A stretch of 13,794 bases of DNA from a bacterium (GTDB lineage: Bacteria > SZUA-79 > Acidulodesulfobacterales > Acidulodesulfobacteraceae), in assembly GCA_021806125.1 (NCBI GenBank), contig JAJZYC010000022.1, forward strand, positions 1 through 13,794, written 5' to 3'. The notes beneath the pieces were generated by a model that did no database searches, was not told the origin of the DNA, and saw only the letters and a program-made list of their open reading frames with translations. How positions within the stretch are numbered: the first letter of the stretch is position 1; every line of letters begins with the position of its first letter. The position numbers were made by a program, and so were the translations under genes. Below are positions 6,934 to 13,794 of the stretch, in pieces.

Positions 6934-7532
6934 CACCGCTTATTATACTGGCATCGTCATCCGAAAGAAGAATATCTTTATTGAAAAAAACCGGCATAAA
7001 TTTTATCGCGGTTAACCATAATCTTGAAAAAGAACCGCTGTTTGAGGAATACGGCAAAAATATACCGCTTGCGCTCGGAAATTTTGTCAGGAATTTAGCT
7101 TTAATGAAGGCCGAAAGCCTGCAGGACGAATATCCCGAAAACTGGATAATAGGCTCGGATACCTTAATATTCAAGGAAGGCGCTGTTTACGGAAAACCGG
7201 AAGATATGAAAAGCGCCTTTAATATGATAAAAGAATTTTCCGGAAAAACCCACGAAGTTTATACGGGAATATGCTTAATCAATAAATCCAAAAATATTTA
7301 TATAACCGATTGCAATAAAACCCGCGTTAAAATAAAGCCATTGAACGATAAGGAAATAGAACGTTACCTGTCCGAGTATCCTCCGCTCGATAAAGCCGGG
7401 AGTTACGGAATTCAGGATGAGCACGGCATCGTAGAATCATATGAAGGCTCGTTCGAAAATGTATTAGGATTGCCGGTTCAAAAACTTTTGCCGCTGTTGA
7501 AAAAATATAATCTCATAAATGTTTTAAACTAA
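6930..7532 (+). CDS. maf: Maf-type nucleoside triphosphate pyrophosphatase (YhdE-like)
   Basis: Maf proteins hydrolyse non-canonical or surplus nucleoside triphosphates to monophosphates. This 200-residue protein has the family order: IILASSSERR at 5-14, GSDTLIF with D77, GKP at 88-90, SGKTHEVYTG, and DKAGSYGIQ at 154-162, then FENVLGLPV. The DKAG-x-Y-x-IQ form points to the dTTP/UTP-acting YhdE branch rather than the m7GTP-acting YceF branch. The first motif reads SERR where most members have SPRR, so a proline is replaced by glutamate at residue 12. The ATG overlaps the yggS stop by four bases, suggesting coupled translation. The 3' end overlaps the 3' end of proC by nine bases on opposite strands, and no terminator lies between them. 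Confidence 0.92.
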   Translation: MTPLIILASSSERRISLLKKTGINFIAVNHNLEKEPLFEEYGKNIPLALGNFVRNLALMKAESLQDEYPENWIIGSDTLIFKEGAVYGKPEDMKSAFNMIKEFSGKTHEVYTGICLINKSKNIYITDCNKTRVKIKPLNDKEIERYLSEYPPLDKAGSYGIQDEHGIVESYEGSFENVLGLPVQKLLPLLKKYNLINVLN

Positions 7533-8378
7533 TCCTTTTGCCCTTAAATATGCGGCATTTACCGCAGAATCGAGAATATGCTTAATTCTTCCTTCTTCCA
7601 GTTTTGCAAGCCCGTATGCCGTAGTGCCGCCGGGCGAAGTCACCATATCTTTTAAATCTTTCGTGGATGTTTTAGAAAACTCGGGGCTGTTTAAAAGTTC
7701 GGCGGAGCCCAGTATCGTCTGTACGGTTAACGTTTTTGCAATATCCCGCGGAAGGCCCAGCTTTACTCCCGCTTCAATGAGACCTTCCGCAATTAAGAAA
7801 ATATATGCCGGACCGCTCCCGCTTAAAGCGGTTACTGCATCAAAATACTTTTCGTCCATATTTAAAACGAACGAGGACATTTCTAATATTTCCAAAGCCG
7901 TTTCTATATCTTTTGGGGAAACATTGCCGTTATAACAAATTGCGCTCATACCTTTGCCCGCTAAAGAATTTATATTGGGCATAACTCTAAATATTTTTAA
8001 CGGAAGATTATCTTTAAGCGTTTTTTTTAAAACTTCTTCCATAAAACCGACTTTAACGCCGCCCGCAATAGAAATAAACAGCGGAATGTTCTTATAGTTT
8101 TTAAAATTGTTTAATGCTCCGGCTGCAACTTCAAGCACGCTTTCCACGGAATAAGGCTTAACCGCGATAAATACTATTCCGGAGTTTTCGACGACCTCTC
8201 CTATGCTGTTAAGCGAACTTACCCCTAAAGTATCTCTTACGAAATCAGCTCTCGACGGGTCGGTATCGTAAATAAAAATTTTAATATCGGTTCGGTTTGC
8301 GCCGGCCATGCCTTTAATTAGTCCGTAAGCCATATTGCCTGCGCCTATAAATCCGACTGCGGTTTTCTTTGACGCCAT
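7524..8378 (-). CDS. proC: Pyrroline-5-carboxylate reductase
   Basis: Catalyses the last step of proline synthesis, the NAD(P)H-dependent reduction of 1-pyrroline-5-carboxylate. The 284-residue length is near the usual 265-280. The N-terminal Rossmann fold has GFIGAGNMA (9-17), followed by IYDTDPSR and VFIAVKPYSV. The C-terminal dimerisation domain carries TALSGSGPAYIF, EAGVKLGLPRDIA and the signature MVTSPGGTTAYGL. The start is set by a strong AGGAGG four bases upstream. In many bacteria proC lies next to yggS in one operon; here the two are close but on opposite strands. A near-consensus promoter sits between proC and the MFS gene upstream, so proC probably has its own transcript. Its end overlaps maf by nine bases tail to tail. 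Confidence 0.96.
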   Translation of the reverse strand: MASKKTAVGFIGAGNMAYGLIKGMAGANRTDIKIFIYDTDPSRADFVRDTLGVSSLNSIGEVVENSGIVFIAVKPYSVESVLEVAAGALNNFKNYKNIPLFISIAGGVKVGFMEEVLKKTLKDNLPLKIFRVMPNINSLAGKGMSAICYNGNVSPKDIETALEILEMSSFVLNMDEKYFDAVTALSGSGPAYIFLIAEGLIEAGVKLGLPRDIAKTLTVQTILGSAELLNSPEFSKTSTKDLKDMVTSPGGTTAYGLAKLEEGRIKHILDSAVNAAYLRAKGLV

Positions 8379-8382
8379 AATG

Positions 8383-8389
8383 CCTCCTT
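8383..8389 (-). promoter_or_regulatory. Strong ribosome binding site for proC
   Basis: Read on the minus strand this is AAGGAGG, ending four bases before the ATG at 8378. It is the best Shine-Dalgarno match in the window. Confidence 0.8.
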
Positions 8390-8416
8390 AATTATTGCTT
8401 AACTTATTTATATTAT

Positions 8417-8445
8417 ATAATATTAAAATCCGCATAGGCTGTCAA
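8417..8445 (-). promoter_or_regulatory. Near-consensus sigma-70 type promoter for proC
   Basis: On the minus strand a perfect TTGACA (8445-8440) is followed by exactly 17 bases and TATTAT (8422-8417), one mismatch from the -10 consensus. It begins three bases after the MFS stop codon and would give a leader of about 30 bases with the AGGAGG site in it. Confidence 0.72.
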
Positions 8446-8447
8446 TT

Positions 8448-9668
8448 TCATCTATATTTGCCTTCTTTAATCGCGGAAGATATTGCAAAAGACGCAAGCA
8501 ATACTAGGCCGAACATCGCGAATATCCAATGAAGCGCGAACTTTTGGGCGATTATACCCCCTATTGGTGCGGCCACAGAACCTATGCCGAAACCCGAAAA
8601 GAAAAAAACGCCGTAAGCGGTAGCCCTGTATCTTTCATGGGCATTCTGGCTTATCATAAGATTTGAAATCGGATTTATGGAAAAATTAAAAGCTGAAAAA
8701 GCAAGAACGGAAATAAAAAGTAAAATATTATGCGTGAAACCCGATATTAAAAGAAATATTCCGCTGGCAAGCACCAAAAAAGCAAAAGCCCTGTTCGATT
8801 TATAATTTTTCGTAATTCTTGTGCTGTTATACTGAAAAAATACGCCTACTATAAGGGCTAAGGTTACAAAAAACCCGCCTGCCGCGGCGGCTTGATTATG
8901 AAAGAATATATAATTTTTCAGTTCCGTGCCTACGTAAGCCGGCAAAAAGGAAAATACGCCCTGAAAAACAAACCCGTTCAAAAACTCGGCAATAAAAATC
9001 AAAACGAGATTTAAGTGAAAAAATTCTTTTATAAAACCTTTAGCGGCGCTTGCCGGAGCATGCTTTTCTATTGCCTGATTCTTTGCGGCGGCGGCGGCCG
9101 TTTCTCCCGCGTCGATTTGCGATTTAAATATATACGATAAGATAAACAGGGACGTAAATATTATGCCGAGTATTAAATAAGGGAAAGTATATCCTAAAAA
9201 ATAGCCTAAGATTCCGGCAAAACCGGCGCTTAAAGCAACGCCGAGAGTGCCGGCTATGCCGTGAATCGCAAAAGCTCTTAATTTATCGCTTCCGATAAAC
9301 GACATCATGCTTAAGCCTACCGGATGATAAATGCTTCCTATAAGCCCCATAAGAATTATGGACAGGGAAAAAACGTAAAAATTTGCCGATGCCGCCGCAG
9401 TGAAAGAAAAAAACGCCATCCCGGCAAGATAAACCCGTAAAATATGTTTCTTTTTTATTTTATCGGCGATAAAACCCACGGGGAGAGAGCCCGCGCCGAA
9501 TAAAAAAAGATAAATGCCCGCAACCGTTCCCAGCGTTTCGTAATCGACATGAAATTTGTCTTTTATAAGTATTAAAATTGCCGGATACGTCAGTATCGCT
9601 ACATGGCAAAAAAAATGGGACAAACTTAAAAGGGCTACCGTTTCTTTTTCTTTTTTTTCCATTGTCAT
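8448..9668 (-). CDS. Major facilitator superfamily transporter, Fsr-like
   Basis: A 406-residue integral membrane protein with about twelve predicted membrane helices in two six-helix halves joined by a charged, alanine-rich loop (around residues 183-205). Family signs are SLSHFFCHVAILTYPAIL in helix 1, the motif-A-like loop GFIADKIKKKHIL between helices 2 and 3, and GLIGSIYHPVGLSMMS in helix 4. The last resembles the 'HP-x-G' signature of the fosmidomycin-resistance (Fsr) branch of exporters. Substrate cannot be told from sequence; drug or metabolite efflux is the default inference. Two start codons are possible, ATG at 9668 and ATG at 9662. Neither has a Shine-Dalgarno sequence, and a TATAGA box ends only five bases before the first. 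It is divergent from the CDF gene and upstream of proC. Confidence 0.85.
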   Translation of the reverse strand: MTMEKKEKETVALLSLSHFFCHVAILTYPAILILIKDKFHVDYETLGTVAGIYLFLFGAGSLPVGFIADKIKKKHILRVYLAGMAFFSFTAAASANFYVFSLSIILMGLIGSIYHPVGLSMMSFIGSDKLRAFAIHGIAGTLGVALSAGFAGILGYFLGYTFPYLILGIIFTSLFILSYIFKSQIDAGETAAAAAKNQAIEKHAPASAAKGFIKEFFHLNLVLIFIAEFLNGFVFQGVFSFLPAYVGTELKNYIFFHNQAAAAGGFFVTLALIVGVFFQYNSTRITKNYKSNRAFAFLVLASGIFLLISGFTHNILLFISVLAFSAFNFSINPISNLMISQNAHERYRATAYGVFFFSGFGIGSVAAPIGGIIAQKFALHWIFAMFGLVLLASFAISSAIKEGKYR

Positions 9669-9673
9669 AACAT

Positions 9674-9700
9674 TCTATAAAATTTCAAGCTTTTAGGCAA
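9674..9700 (-). promoter_or_regulatory. Candidate promoter very close to the MFS start codon
   Basis: On the minus strand TTGCCT (9700-9695), a 15-base spacer and TATAGA (9679-9674) lie immediately ahead of the ATG at 9668. If used, transcription would begin at or within the start codon. The short spacer makes this a weak call. Confidence 0.3.
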
Positions 9701-9730
9701 TTAATTTGATTTCAAAACGATAACGCGATA

Positions 9731-9755
9731 TGCTATAATTTTCTTAAATAAAGGT
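9731..9755 (+). promoter_or_regulatory. Extended -10 promoter and ribosome binding site for the CDF gene
   Basis: TGCTATAAT at 9731-9739 is a full extended -10 element, with TTCAAA 17 bases upstream as a poor -35. AAAGGTG at about 9750-9755 is a ribosome binding site spaced ten bases from the ATG at 9766. It makes the in-frame GTG at 9754 part of the binding site rather than the start. No metal-regulator operator is recognisable. Confidence 0.6.
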
Positions 9756-9765
9756 GCTTATTATT

Positions 9766-10707
9766 ATGGAACATCATTCGCATACCCATGACCGCCCGTT
9801 AAATTTAAACGGCGAATCTTTTAAAACCGAAAAAAGCTTAAAATTCGCTTTCCTGCTTACTCTGATTATACTTATCATTGAATTTAGCGGAGCAGTAATA
9901 TCAAAAAGCATGGCGCTTTATTCTGAATCGGGACATGTTTTAGTCGATGCGTCCTCTCTTCTTTTGGCGTGGTTTGCACAAATTCAGGTTAGAAAAAGCC
10001 CTTCGGAAAAAAATACATACGGATACCATAGGATTGGAATTCTCGCTGCGCTTTTAAATTCGCTTTTGCTTCTCATATTGTCTTTAATATTGATTTATGA
10101 AAGCTACCTAAGGCTTGTGCATCCCGAAAAAATTAATTCCGGCATTATGATTATTTTCCCGCTTATAAGTCTTTTTATAAACGCAGTTATAGGAATAAAA
10201 ATACACAAAGGCATCGAACATAATTTAAACCTTAAAAGCTCTTTTTTTCATATACTCGGAGACTCTTTAGTTTCTATTTCTATTATAGCGGGAGGGTTAA
10301 TCATATATTTCACGGGAATTAATTATATAGACCCCGTAATCGGTTTAATAATATCTCCTCTTATCGCCGTAGGGGCATTCTCCGTGATAAACGAAACTAT
10401 AAACATACTGCTGGAAGGCGTTCCTAAAGAAATAGATTTTACCGAAGTAAAAGATGAAATACTTAAAACACCCGGCGTAAAAAACGTACACGATCTTCAC
10501 ATATGGAGTATGTCAAAATCTTTTAAGCTGTTAAGCGCCCATATTCTCGTTGAAGAAACCGCCGTTAAGTCGTCCGATATATGCTGCATTATAAATAATA
10601 TCCAGGATACTCTCGCTGAAAAATTTAATATAAACCATGTGGTAATTCAACCGGAATTAGCCGTTTGCAGTGCGGCTGAAGGCTTTTGCATACATAAAAA
10701 TTTATAA
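9766..10707 (+). CDS. Cation diffusion facilitator, zinc-type (CzcD/ZitB-like)
   Basis: A proton-coupled divalent metal exporter of the inner membrane, 313 residues from the preferred ATG. The N-terminus is histidine-rich (HHSHTHD). About six membrane helices follow. The transport site is formed by HVLVD in helix 2 (H57, D61) and HILGD in helix 5 (H162, D166), the His-Asp/His-Asp set seen in zinc-preferring CzcD, ZitB and ZnT proteins, in contrast to the Asp-rich site of YiiP. After helix 6 comes the cytoplasmic metal-sensing domain with GVKNVHDLHIWSMS and LSAHILVEE. The tail carries cysteines in QPELAVCSAAEGFC, which may bind metal. It is divergently arranged from the MFS exporter and has its own promoter. 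Zinc export is inferred from the binding-site residues; cobalt or cadmium may also be moved. Confidence 0.93.
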   Translation: MEHHSHTHDRPLNLNGESFKTEKSLKFAFLLTLIILIIEFSGAVISKSMALYSESGHVLVDASSLLLAWFAQIQVRKSPSEKNTYGYHRIGILAALLNSLLLLILSLILIYESYLRLVHPEKINSGIMIIFPLISLFINAVIGIKIHKGIEHNLNLKSSFFHILGDSLVSISIIAGGLIIYFTGINYIDPVIGLIISPLIAVGAFSVINETINILLEGVPKEIDFTEVKDEILKTPGVKNVHDLHIWSMSKSFKLLSAHILVEETAVKSSDICCIINNIQDTLAEKFNINHVVIQPELAVCSAAEGFCIHKNL

Positions 10708-10725
10708 TCATGGTTTATTTTTTGC

Positions 10726-10753
10726 TTGAATTTATTTTATAAATGTGTAAAAT
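10726..10753 (+). promoter_or_regulatory. Candidate promoter for the fum-suc cluster
   Basis: TTGAAT at 10726-10731, 16 bases, then TAAAAT at 10748-10753. Transcription would begin near 10760 and leave a leader of about 36 bases. Both boxes are one or two bases from consensus, but the background is AT-rich. Confidence 0.45.
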
Positions 10754-10795
10754 ATTTATAACGAACGTAAAAACTTAACTTAGAAAACATTGCAG

Positions 10796-11635
10796 ATGAG
10801 GGTTATAGCATCCGAAGAAATTTCAAACGCCGTTAAAAATTTAATAATTAATTCGAGCGTTAACTTGCCTGAAGACACTTATAAAAGTCTAAAACAGGCT
10901 TCCGAAAAAGAAATTTCCGACTCCGGAAAAACGGTTTTAAATCAAATACTCTTAAATGCGGGCATTGCAAAAACCGAGTTAAAGCCTCTATGCCAGGATA
11001 CCGGACTTGCCGTGTTTTTCGTAGAGGTCGGAAAAGACGTTGCGGTCGGCGGCAAAAATTTAACCGATGCAATAAACTACGGCACAAGGGCAGGTTATGC
11101 GGAAGGTTTTTTAAGAAAATCGACCTGCGATCCGCTTTCAAGAAAAAATATAGGCGACAATACCCCAGCTATAATACATTACGATATTAACGACGGAGAT
11201 AAAATCAAAATAATGTATGCGGCAAAAGGCGGCGGAAGCGAAAATATGAGCAGATTAAAAATGATGCGTCCTTCCGACGGAAAAGACGGGGTCATAGATT
11301 TTGTGGTAGAAACAATGAGGGAAGCGGGGCCAAACCCATGCCCTCCGAATATAGTCGGCGTCGGCATAGGAGGCAATTTTGAAAGGTCTGCCATTATTGC
11401 AAAAAAAGCTCTTTTTAGAAAATTGGGCGCAAAGAACGACGACCCTGAATTAGCCGAGATGGAAAGCATTATCTTTGAAAAATTAAATAATATCGGCACA
11501 GGCCCTATGGGTTTCGGCGGGATATGCACCGCTCTCGGCGTTCACATAATTAAAGAACCTTGCCATATTGCGAGTTTTCCGGTAGCGGTTAATATCGAAT
11601 GTCATTCGCACAGGCATTCCGAAATTATTATTTAG
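10796..11635 (+). CDS. Class I fumarate hydratase, alpha subunit (N-terminal domain)
   Basis: Iron-sulfur fumarases interconvert fumarate and malate with a [4Fe-4S] cluster; in many anaerobes the enzyme is split into alpha and beta subunits. This 280-residue alpha subunit has LCQDTGLAVFFVEVG, CDPLSRKNIGDNTPAI, KGGGSENMS and VGVGIGGNFERSA, all typical of the fumarase/tartrate dehydratase alpha domain. Probable cluster ligands are C66 (CQDTG), C182 (NPCPPN) and C269 (PVAVNIEC), by spacing close to the E. coli FumA ligands. Its partner lies next on the same strand, split off by an 81-base palindromic repeat. ATG at 10796 is preferred to TTG at 10790; neither has a clear Shine-Dalgarno. L(+)-tartrate dehydratase is an alternative, but neighbouring sucCD favours fumarase. 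Confidence 0.92.
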   Translation: MRVIASEEISNAVKNLIINSSVNLPEDTYKSLKQASEKEISDSGKTVLNQILLNAGIAKTELKPLCQDTGLAVFFVEVGKDVAVGGKNLTDAINYGTRAGYAEGFLRKSTCDPLSRKNIGDNTPAIIHYDINDGDKIKIMYAAKGGGSENMSRLKMMRPSDGKDGVIDFVVETMREAGPNPCPPNIVGVGIGGNFERSAIIAKKALFRKLGAKNDDPELAEMESIIFEKLNNIGTGPMGFGGICTALGVHIIKEPCHIASFPVAVNIECHSHRHSEIII

Positions 11636-11644
11636 TTTAAAGCA

Positions 11645-11725
11645 GTCATTGCGAGCGTTAGCGAAGCAATCTCGCCTTAGATTGGTGAGCTTCGCTGGAC
11701 TCCGTCCGCTAACGCTCGCAATGAC
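11645..11725. repeat. 81-base palindromic REP/MITE-like element between fumarase subunit genes
   Basis: Perfect 19-base inverted arms, GTCATTGCGAGCGTTAGCG at 11645-11663 and its complement at 11707-11725, enclose a centre with further nested pairs: GCGAAGC (11661-11667) with GCTTCGC (11689-11695), and CAATCT (11667-11672) with AGATTG (11679-11684). The arm motif 'GTCATTGCGAGCG...AGCGAAGCAATCT' belongs to a type of interspersed palindrome seen in many bacterial genomes. The element is markedly richer in GC than its surroundings and has no coding capacity. It lies ten bases after the alpha stop and 21 bases before the beta start. It may be an inserted miniature element; as RNA it would form a long hairpin that could alter the alpha:beta transcript ratio. 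Only one copy is in this window. Confidence 0.82.
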
Positions 11726-11746
11726 ATAACGTGATAGAAATATAAT

Positions 11747-12319
11747 ATGAGTGCAATAAAAATAACTACTCCTCTTTCCGACGAAACGATATTAAGCCTG
11801 AAAACCGGGGACGAAGTCTTAATAAGCGGAACAATCTATACAGCGAGGGACCAGGCGCATTTCAGGTTGGTTAAACTGATAGAAGATAATAAACCTCTGC
11901 CTTTCGATCTTCAAGGGCAGATTATCTATTACGTCGGACCGACTCCGGAAAAACCGGGAGAAATCATCGGCTCGGCAGGTCCGACCACAAGCTATAGAAT
12001 GGATAAATACGCGCCTATTCTTATAAAAAACGGCTTAAAAGGCATGATTGGAAAAGGCAAAAGGTCGGCAGAAGTAAAAGAAGCTATCAAAAAATATAAA
12101 GCCGTATATTTTGGAGCAATAGGCGGGGCCGGAGCGTTAATATCGAAAACGATTAAATCAAGCAAAGTAATAGCATACGACGACCTTCTTTCCGAAGCCG
12201 TCAGGCGCCTTACCGTAGAAAACTTTCCGGCTATAGTCGTTAACGACGTTTACGGCGGCGACCTTTACGAAGAAGGAAGGAAAAAATACGAAAACAAATA
12301 TAATAATATTGCGGTTTAA
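11747..12319 (+). CDS. Class I fumarate hydratase, beta subunit (C-terminal domain)
   Basis: The 190-residue partner of the alpha subunit, with the swivelling C-terminal domain that carries substrate-binding residues. Signature stretches are ISGTIYTARDQAH at about 27-39, IIYYVGPTPEKPG, the family hallmark GPTTSYRMDKYAP, GMIGKGKRS, and AIGGAGALISKTI. The length is usual for split beta subunits. The region before the ATG has no Shine-Dalgarno sequence, perhaps because the repeat just upstream displaced the original leader. It is followed after 16 bases by sucC, so the two are likely on one transcript. Tartrate dehydratase beta is possible from sequence alone; the sucCD neighbours favour a TCA-cycle fumarase. 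Confidence 0.93.
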   Translation: MSAIKITTPLSDETILSLKTGDEVLISGTIYTARDQAHFRLVKLIEDNKPLPFDLQGQIIYYVGPTPEKPGEIIGSAGPTTSYRMDKYAPILIKNGLKGMIGKGKRSAEVKEAIKKYKAVYFGAIGGAGALISKTIKSSKVIAYDDLLSEAVRRLTVENFPAIVVNDVYGGDLYEEGRKKYENKYNNIAV

Positions 12320-12335
12320 TTAATAGGGAACTATT

Positions 12336-13499
12336 ATGGATATTCATGAATACCAGGCTAAAGAAATTTTAAGCAAACACGGGATAAAAACTCTGCGGTC
12401 CGTTTTATGCCATAAACCCGAAGAGGTTTATAATGCCTATAAAACTTTATCTTCTTCGGTAGCCGTCGTAAAAGCTCAGGTTCATGCCGGCGGCAGGGGG
12501 AAAGGCGGAGGGGTTAAAATTGCCAAATCGGCTGACGAAGCTAAGTCTATAGCCGAAAAAATGCTCGGCATGAATTTGGTCACTGCACAGACGGGTAAAG
12601 AAGGCAAATTGGTTAGAAAAGTTTTGGTTGAAGAAGGTGCCGAAATCATAAAGGAATTTTATTTATCCCTTACAATAGACAGAAAAAATGCAGGAATTGC
12701 TTTCGTTGCCAGCGCCGAGGGCGGAATGGAAATTGAAGAGGTTTCCAAAAATAACCCCGAAAAAATTTTGACGGTACCCGTTAATCCTTTATACGGATTA
12801 AAATCCTACCATATACTGGAAATATCTTTATTCTTAGGGATAGATAAAAATCTTTACGGCGGATTATCCAAACTTATCAATCTCTTATATGCCTCTTTTA
12901 TAAGCGAAGATATGTCGATGCTGGAAATCAATCCTTTAATACTTACCGGCTCAGGCGAATTTATACCTCTTGACGCAAAAATAATTTTAGACGATAATGC
13001 GGACTTCAGGCATCCTGCTTTTAAAGATTTAATAGACGAAAACGAAGAAGAGCCGCTTGAAGTAAAAGCTAAAAGCGTCGGCTTGAACTATATCAAACTG
13101 GACGGAAACGTAGGATGCATGGTAAACGGAGCCGGCCTTGCAATGGCTACGATGGATACAATTAAAGAGTTCGGCGCGACGCCGGCAAATTTTTTAGACG
13201 TCGGAGGAACTGCCGACAGCAAAAGGGTAGAAACCGCGTTCAACATTCTTTTGTCGGACAAAAACGTAAAAGGAATATTTATAAATATTTTCGGCGGAAT
13301 AGTTAAATGCGATATGGTTGCCGAAGGCGTAGTATCGGCGGCTAAAAATATCGGATTAAAACTGCCGGTCGTCGTGAGGTTGGAAGGCACCAACGCTGAT
13401 ATAGCCGCTAAAATCATAGAAAACTCGGGAATGAATTTCGTTTCTGCAAACAGCCTTGCGGACGGAGCGCAAAAGATTTCAAAAATAGTTAACGGCTGA
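12336..13499 (+). CDS. sucC: Succinyl-CoA synthetase (ADP/GDP-forming), beta subunit
   Basis: With SucD it interconverts succinyl-CoA and succinate, coupled to nucleotide phosphorylation. The 387 residues match the usual ~388. It starts MDIHEYQAKEIL, the invariant opening of the family, and has the ATP-grasp region VKAQVHAGGRGKGGGVK, LVEEGAEIIKEFYLSLTIDR, LEINPLI, and the C-terminal CoA-ligase domain with GNVGCMVNGAGLAMATMD, FLDVGGTAD, INIFGGIVKCD and VVRLEGTNAD. AGGGA at 12325-12329 is a suitable ribosome binding site, six bases before the ATG. The gene is complete and sits between fumarase beta and sucD. In an anaerobe it may run in either direction. Confidence 0.97.
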   Translation: MDIHEYQAKEILSKHGIKTLRSVLCHKPEEVYNAYKTLSSSVAVVKAQVHAGGRGKGGGVKIAKSADEAKSIAEKMLGMNLVTAQTGKEGKLVRKVLVEEGAEIIKEFYLSLTIDRKNAGIAFVASAEGGMEIEEVSKNNPEKILTVPVNPLYGLKSYHILEISLFLGIDKNLYGGLSKLINLLYASFISEDMSMLEINPLILTGSGEFIPLDAKIILDDNADFRHPAFKDLIDENEEEPLEVKAKSVGLNYIKLDGNVGCMVNGAGLAMATMDTIKEFGATPANFLDVGGTADSKRVETAFNILLSDKNVKGIFINIFGGIVKCDMVAEGVVSAAKNIGLKLPVVVRLEGTNADIAAKIIENSGMNFVSANSLADGAQKISKIVNG

Positions 13500-13533
13500 T
13501 TTAATTATTTTAATTTATTAAAGGATTAATTTT

Positions 13534-13794
13534 ATGAGCATTTTCGTAAATAAAAACACAAACGTTCTCGTTCAGGGAATAACAGGAAAAGAAGGGTCCT
13601 TTCACGCGCAAAAATGCCTTGAATACGGAACTAAAATTATAGCGGGGGTAACGCCTTTTAAAGGCAAAACCTTATTTGACGGTTCCGTTCCGGTTTACAA
13701 TACTATTAAAGAGGCAAAAAAAGAATGCCGGATAGACGCCACTATGATATTCGTTCCGGCCGGTTTTGCGGCGGCGGGCATTATCGAAGCCGTC
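13534..13794 (+). CDS. sucD: Succinyl-CoA synthetase, alpha subunit (partial, runs off the window)
   Basis: The first 87 codons of the partner of sucC. The reading frame gives SIFVNKNTNVLVQGITGKEGSFH, the CoA-binding Rossmann start of the alpha subunit with VQGITGKEG, then IIAGVTPFKGK and, near the window end, ATMIFVPAGFAA. The catalytic histidine lies beyond the window. AAGGA at 13521-13525 is placed eight bases before the ATG, and the gap from sucC is 34 bases without a terminator, so one operon is likely. Confidence 0.95.
   Translation, partial: MSIFVNKNTNVLVQGITGKEGSFHAQKCLEYGTKIIAGVTPFKGKTLFDGSVPVYNTIKEAKKECRIDATMIFVPAGFAAAGIIEAV

Noticed and set aside
9754..9765. GTG at 9754 as the CDF start
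   Set aside because: It lies inside the ribosome binding site AAAGGTG; the ATG at 9766 is correctly spaced.
1..13794. CRISPR array, tRNA or rRNA genes, transposase or toxin-antitoxin genes
   Set aside because: No spaced direct repeats, cloverleaf-like segments or matching proteins were found; all gaps are under 150 bases and accounted for.

Overview
The window is AT-rich, densely coded bacterial DNA. It holds eleven complete protein genes with canonical starts, one complete gene (yggS-type) that seems to start on a non-canonical codon, and the 5' end of a thirteenth gene (sucD). I see no tRNA, rRNA, insertion sequence or CRISPR array. Several features suggest a Gram-negative, probably anaerobic or microaerophilic lineage of deltaproteobacterial type: a periplasmic c-type haem sensor, a class I (iron-sulfur) two-subunit fumarase, heterodimeric succinyl-CoA synthetase and a secreted binding protein. 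The lineage is an inference from style and gene content, not a match to a known genome.

Layout. 1-462: a short leader and a DUF488/YeaO-like gene. 475-1818 (minus): a secreted type I periplasmic binding protein with no transporter genes beside it. 1958-5325 (plus): a strongly diverged dprA-like gene overlapping topA by four bases. 5399-7532 (plus): a membrane haem sensor that stops just after its HAMP domain, then a YggS-type PLP homeostasis protein with no ATG, GTG or TTG in a usable place, then maf, which overlaps yggS by four bases. 7524-9668 (minus): proC, with its own strong promoter, and upstream of it an Fsr-like MFS transporter. 9766-10707 (plus): a zinc-type cation diffusion facilitator, divergent from the MFS gene. 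10796-13794 (plus): fumarase alpha, an 81-base palindromic repeat, fumarase beta, sucC and sucD, giving consecutive TCA-cycle steps between succinyl-CoA/succinate and fumarate/malate.

How the genes fit together. Most are housekeeping: DNA uptake/recombination and topology (dprA-topA), house-cleaning and PLP balance (yggS, maf, proC), metal export (CDF) and central carbon metabolism (fum-suc). The best leads are the non-canonical start of yggS with a GC-only hairpin just inside the gene, the output-less haem sensor directly upstream of it, the degenerate DprA, the REP/MITE-like palindrome splitting the two fumarase subunit genes, and a set of genes that lack a Shine-Dalgarno sequence, some with a -10-like box a few bases before the ATG. 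I found no clear new multi-gene defence or mobile system here.
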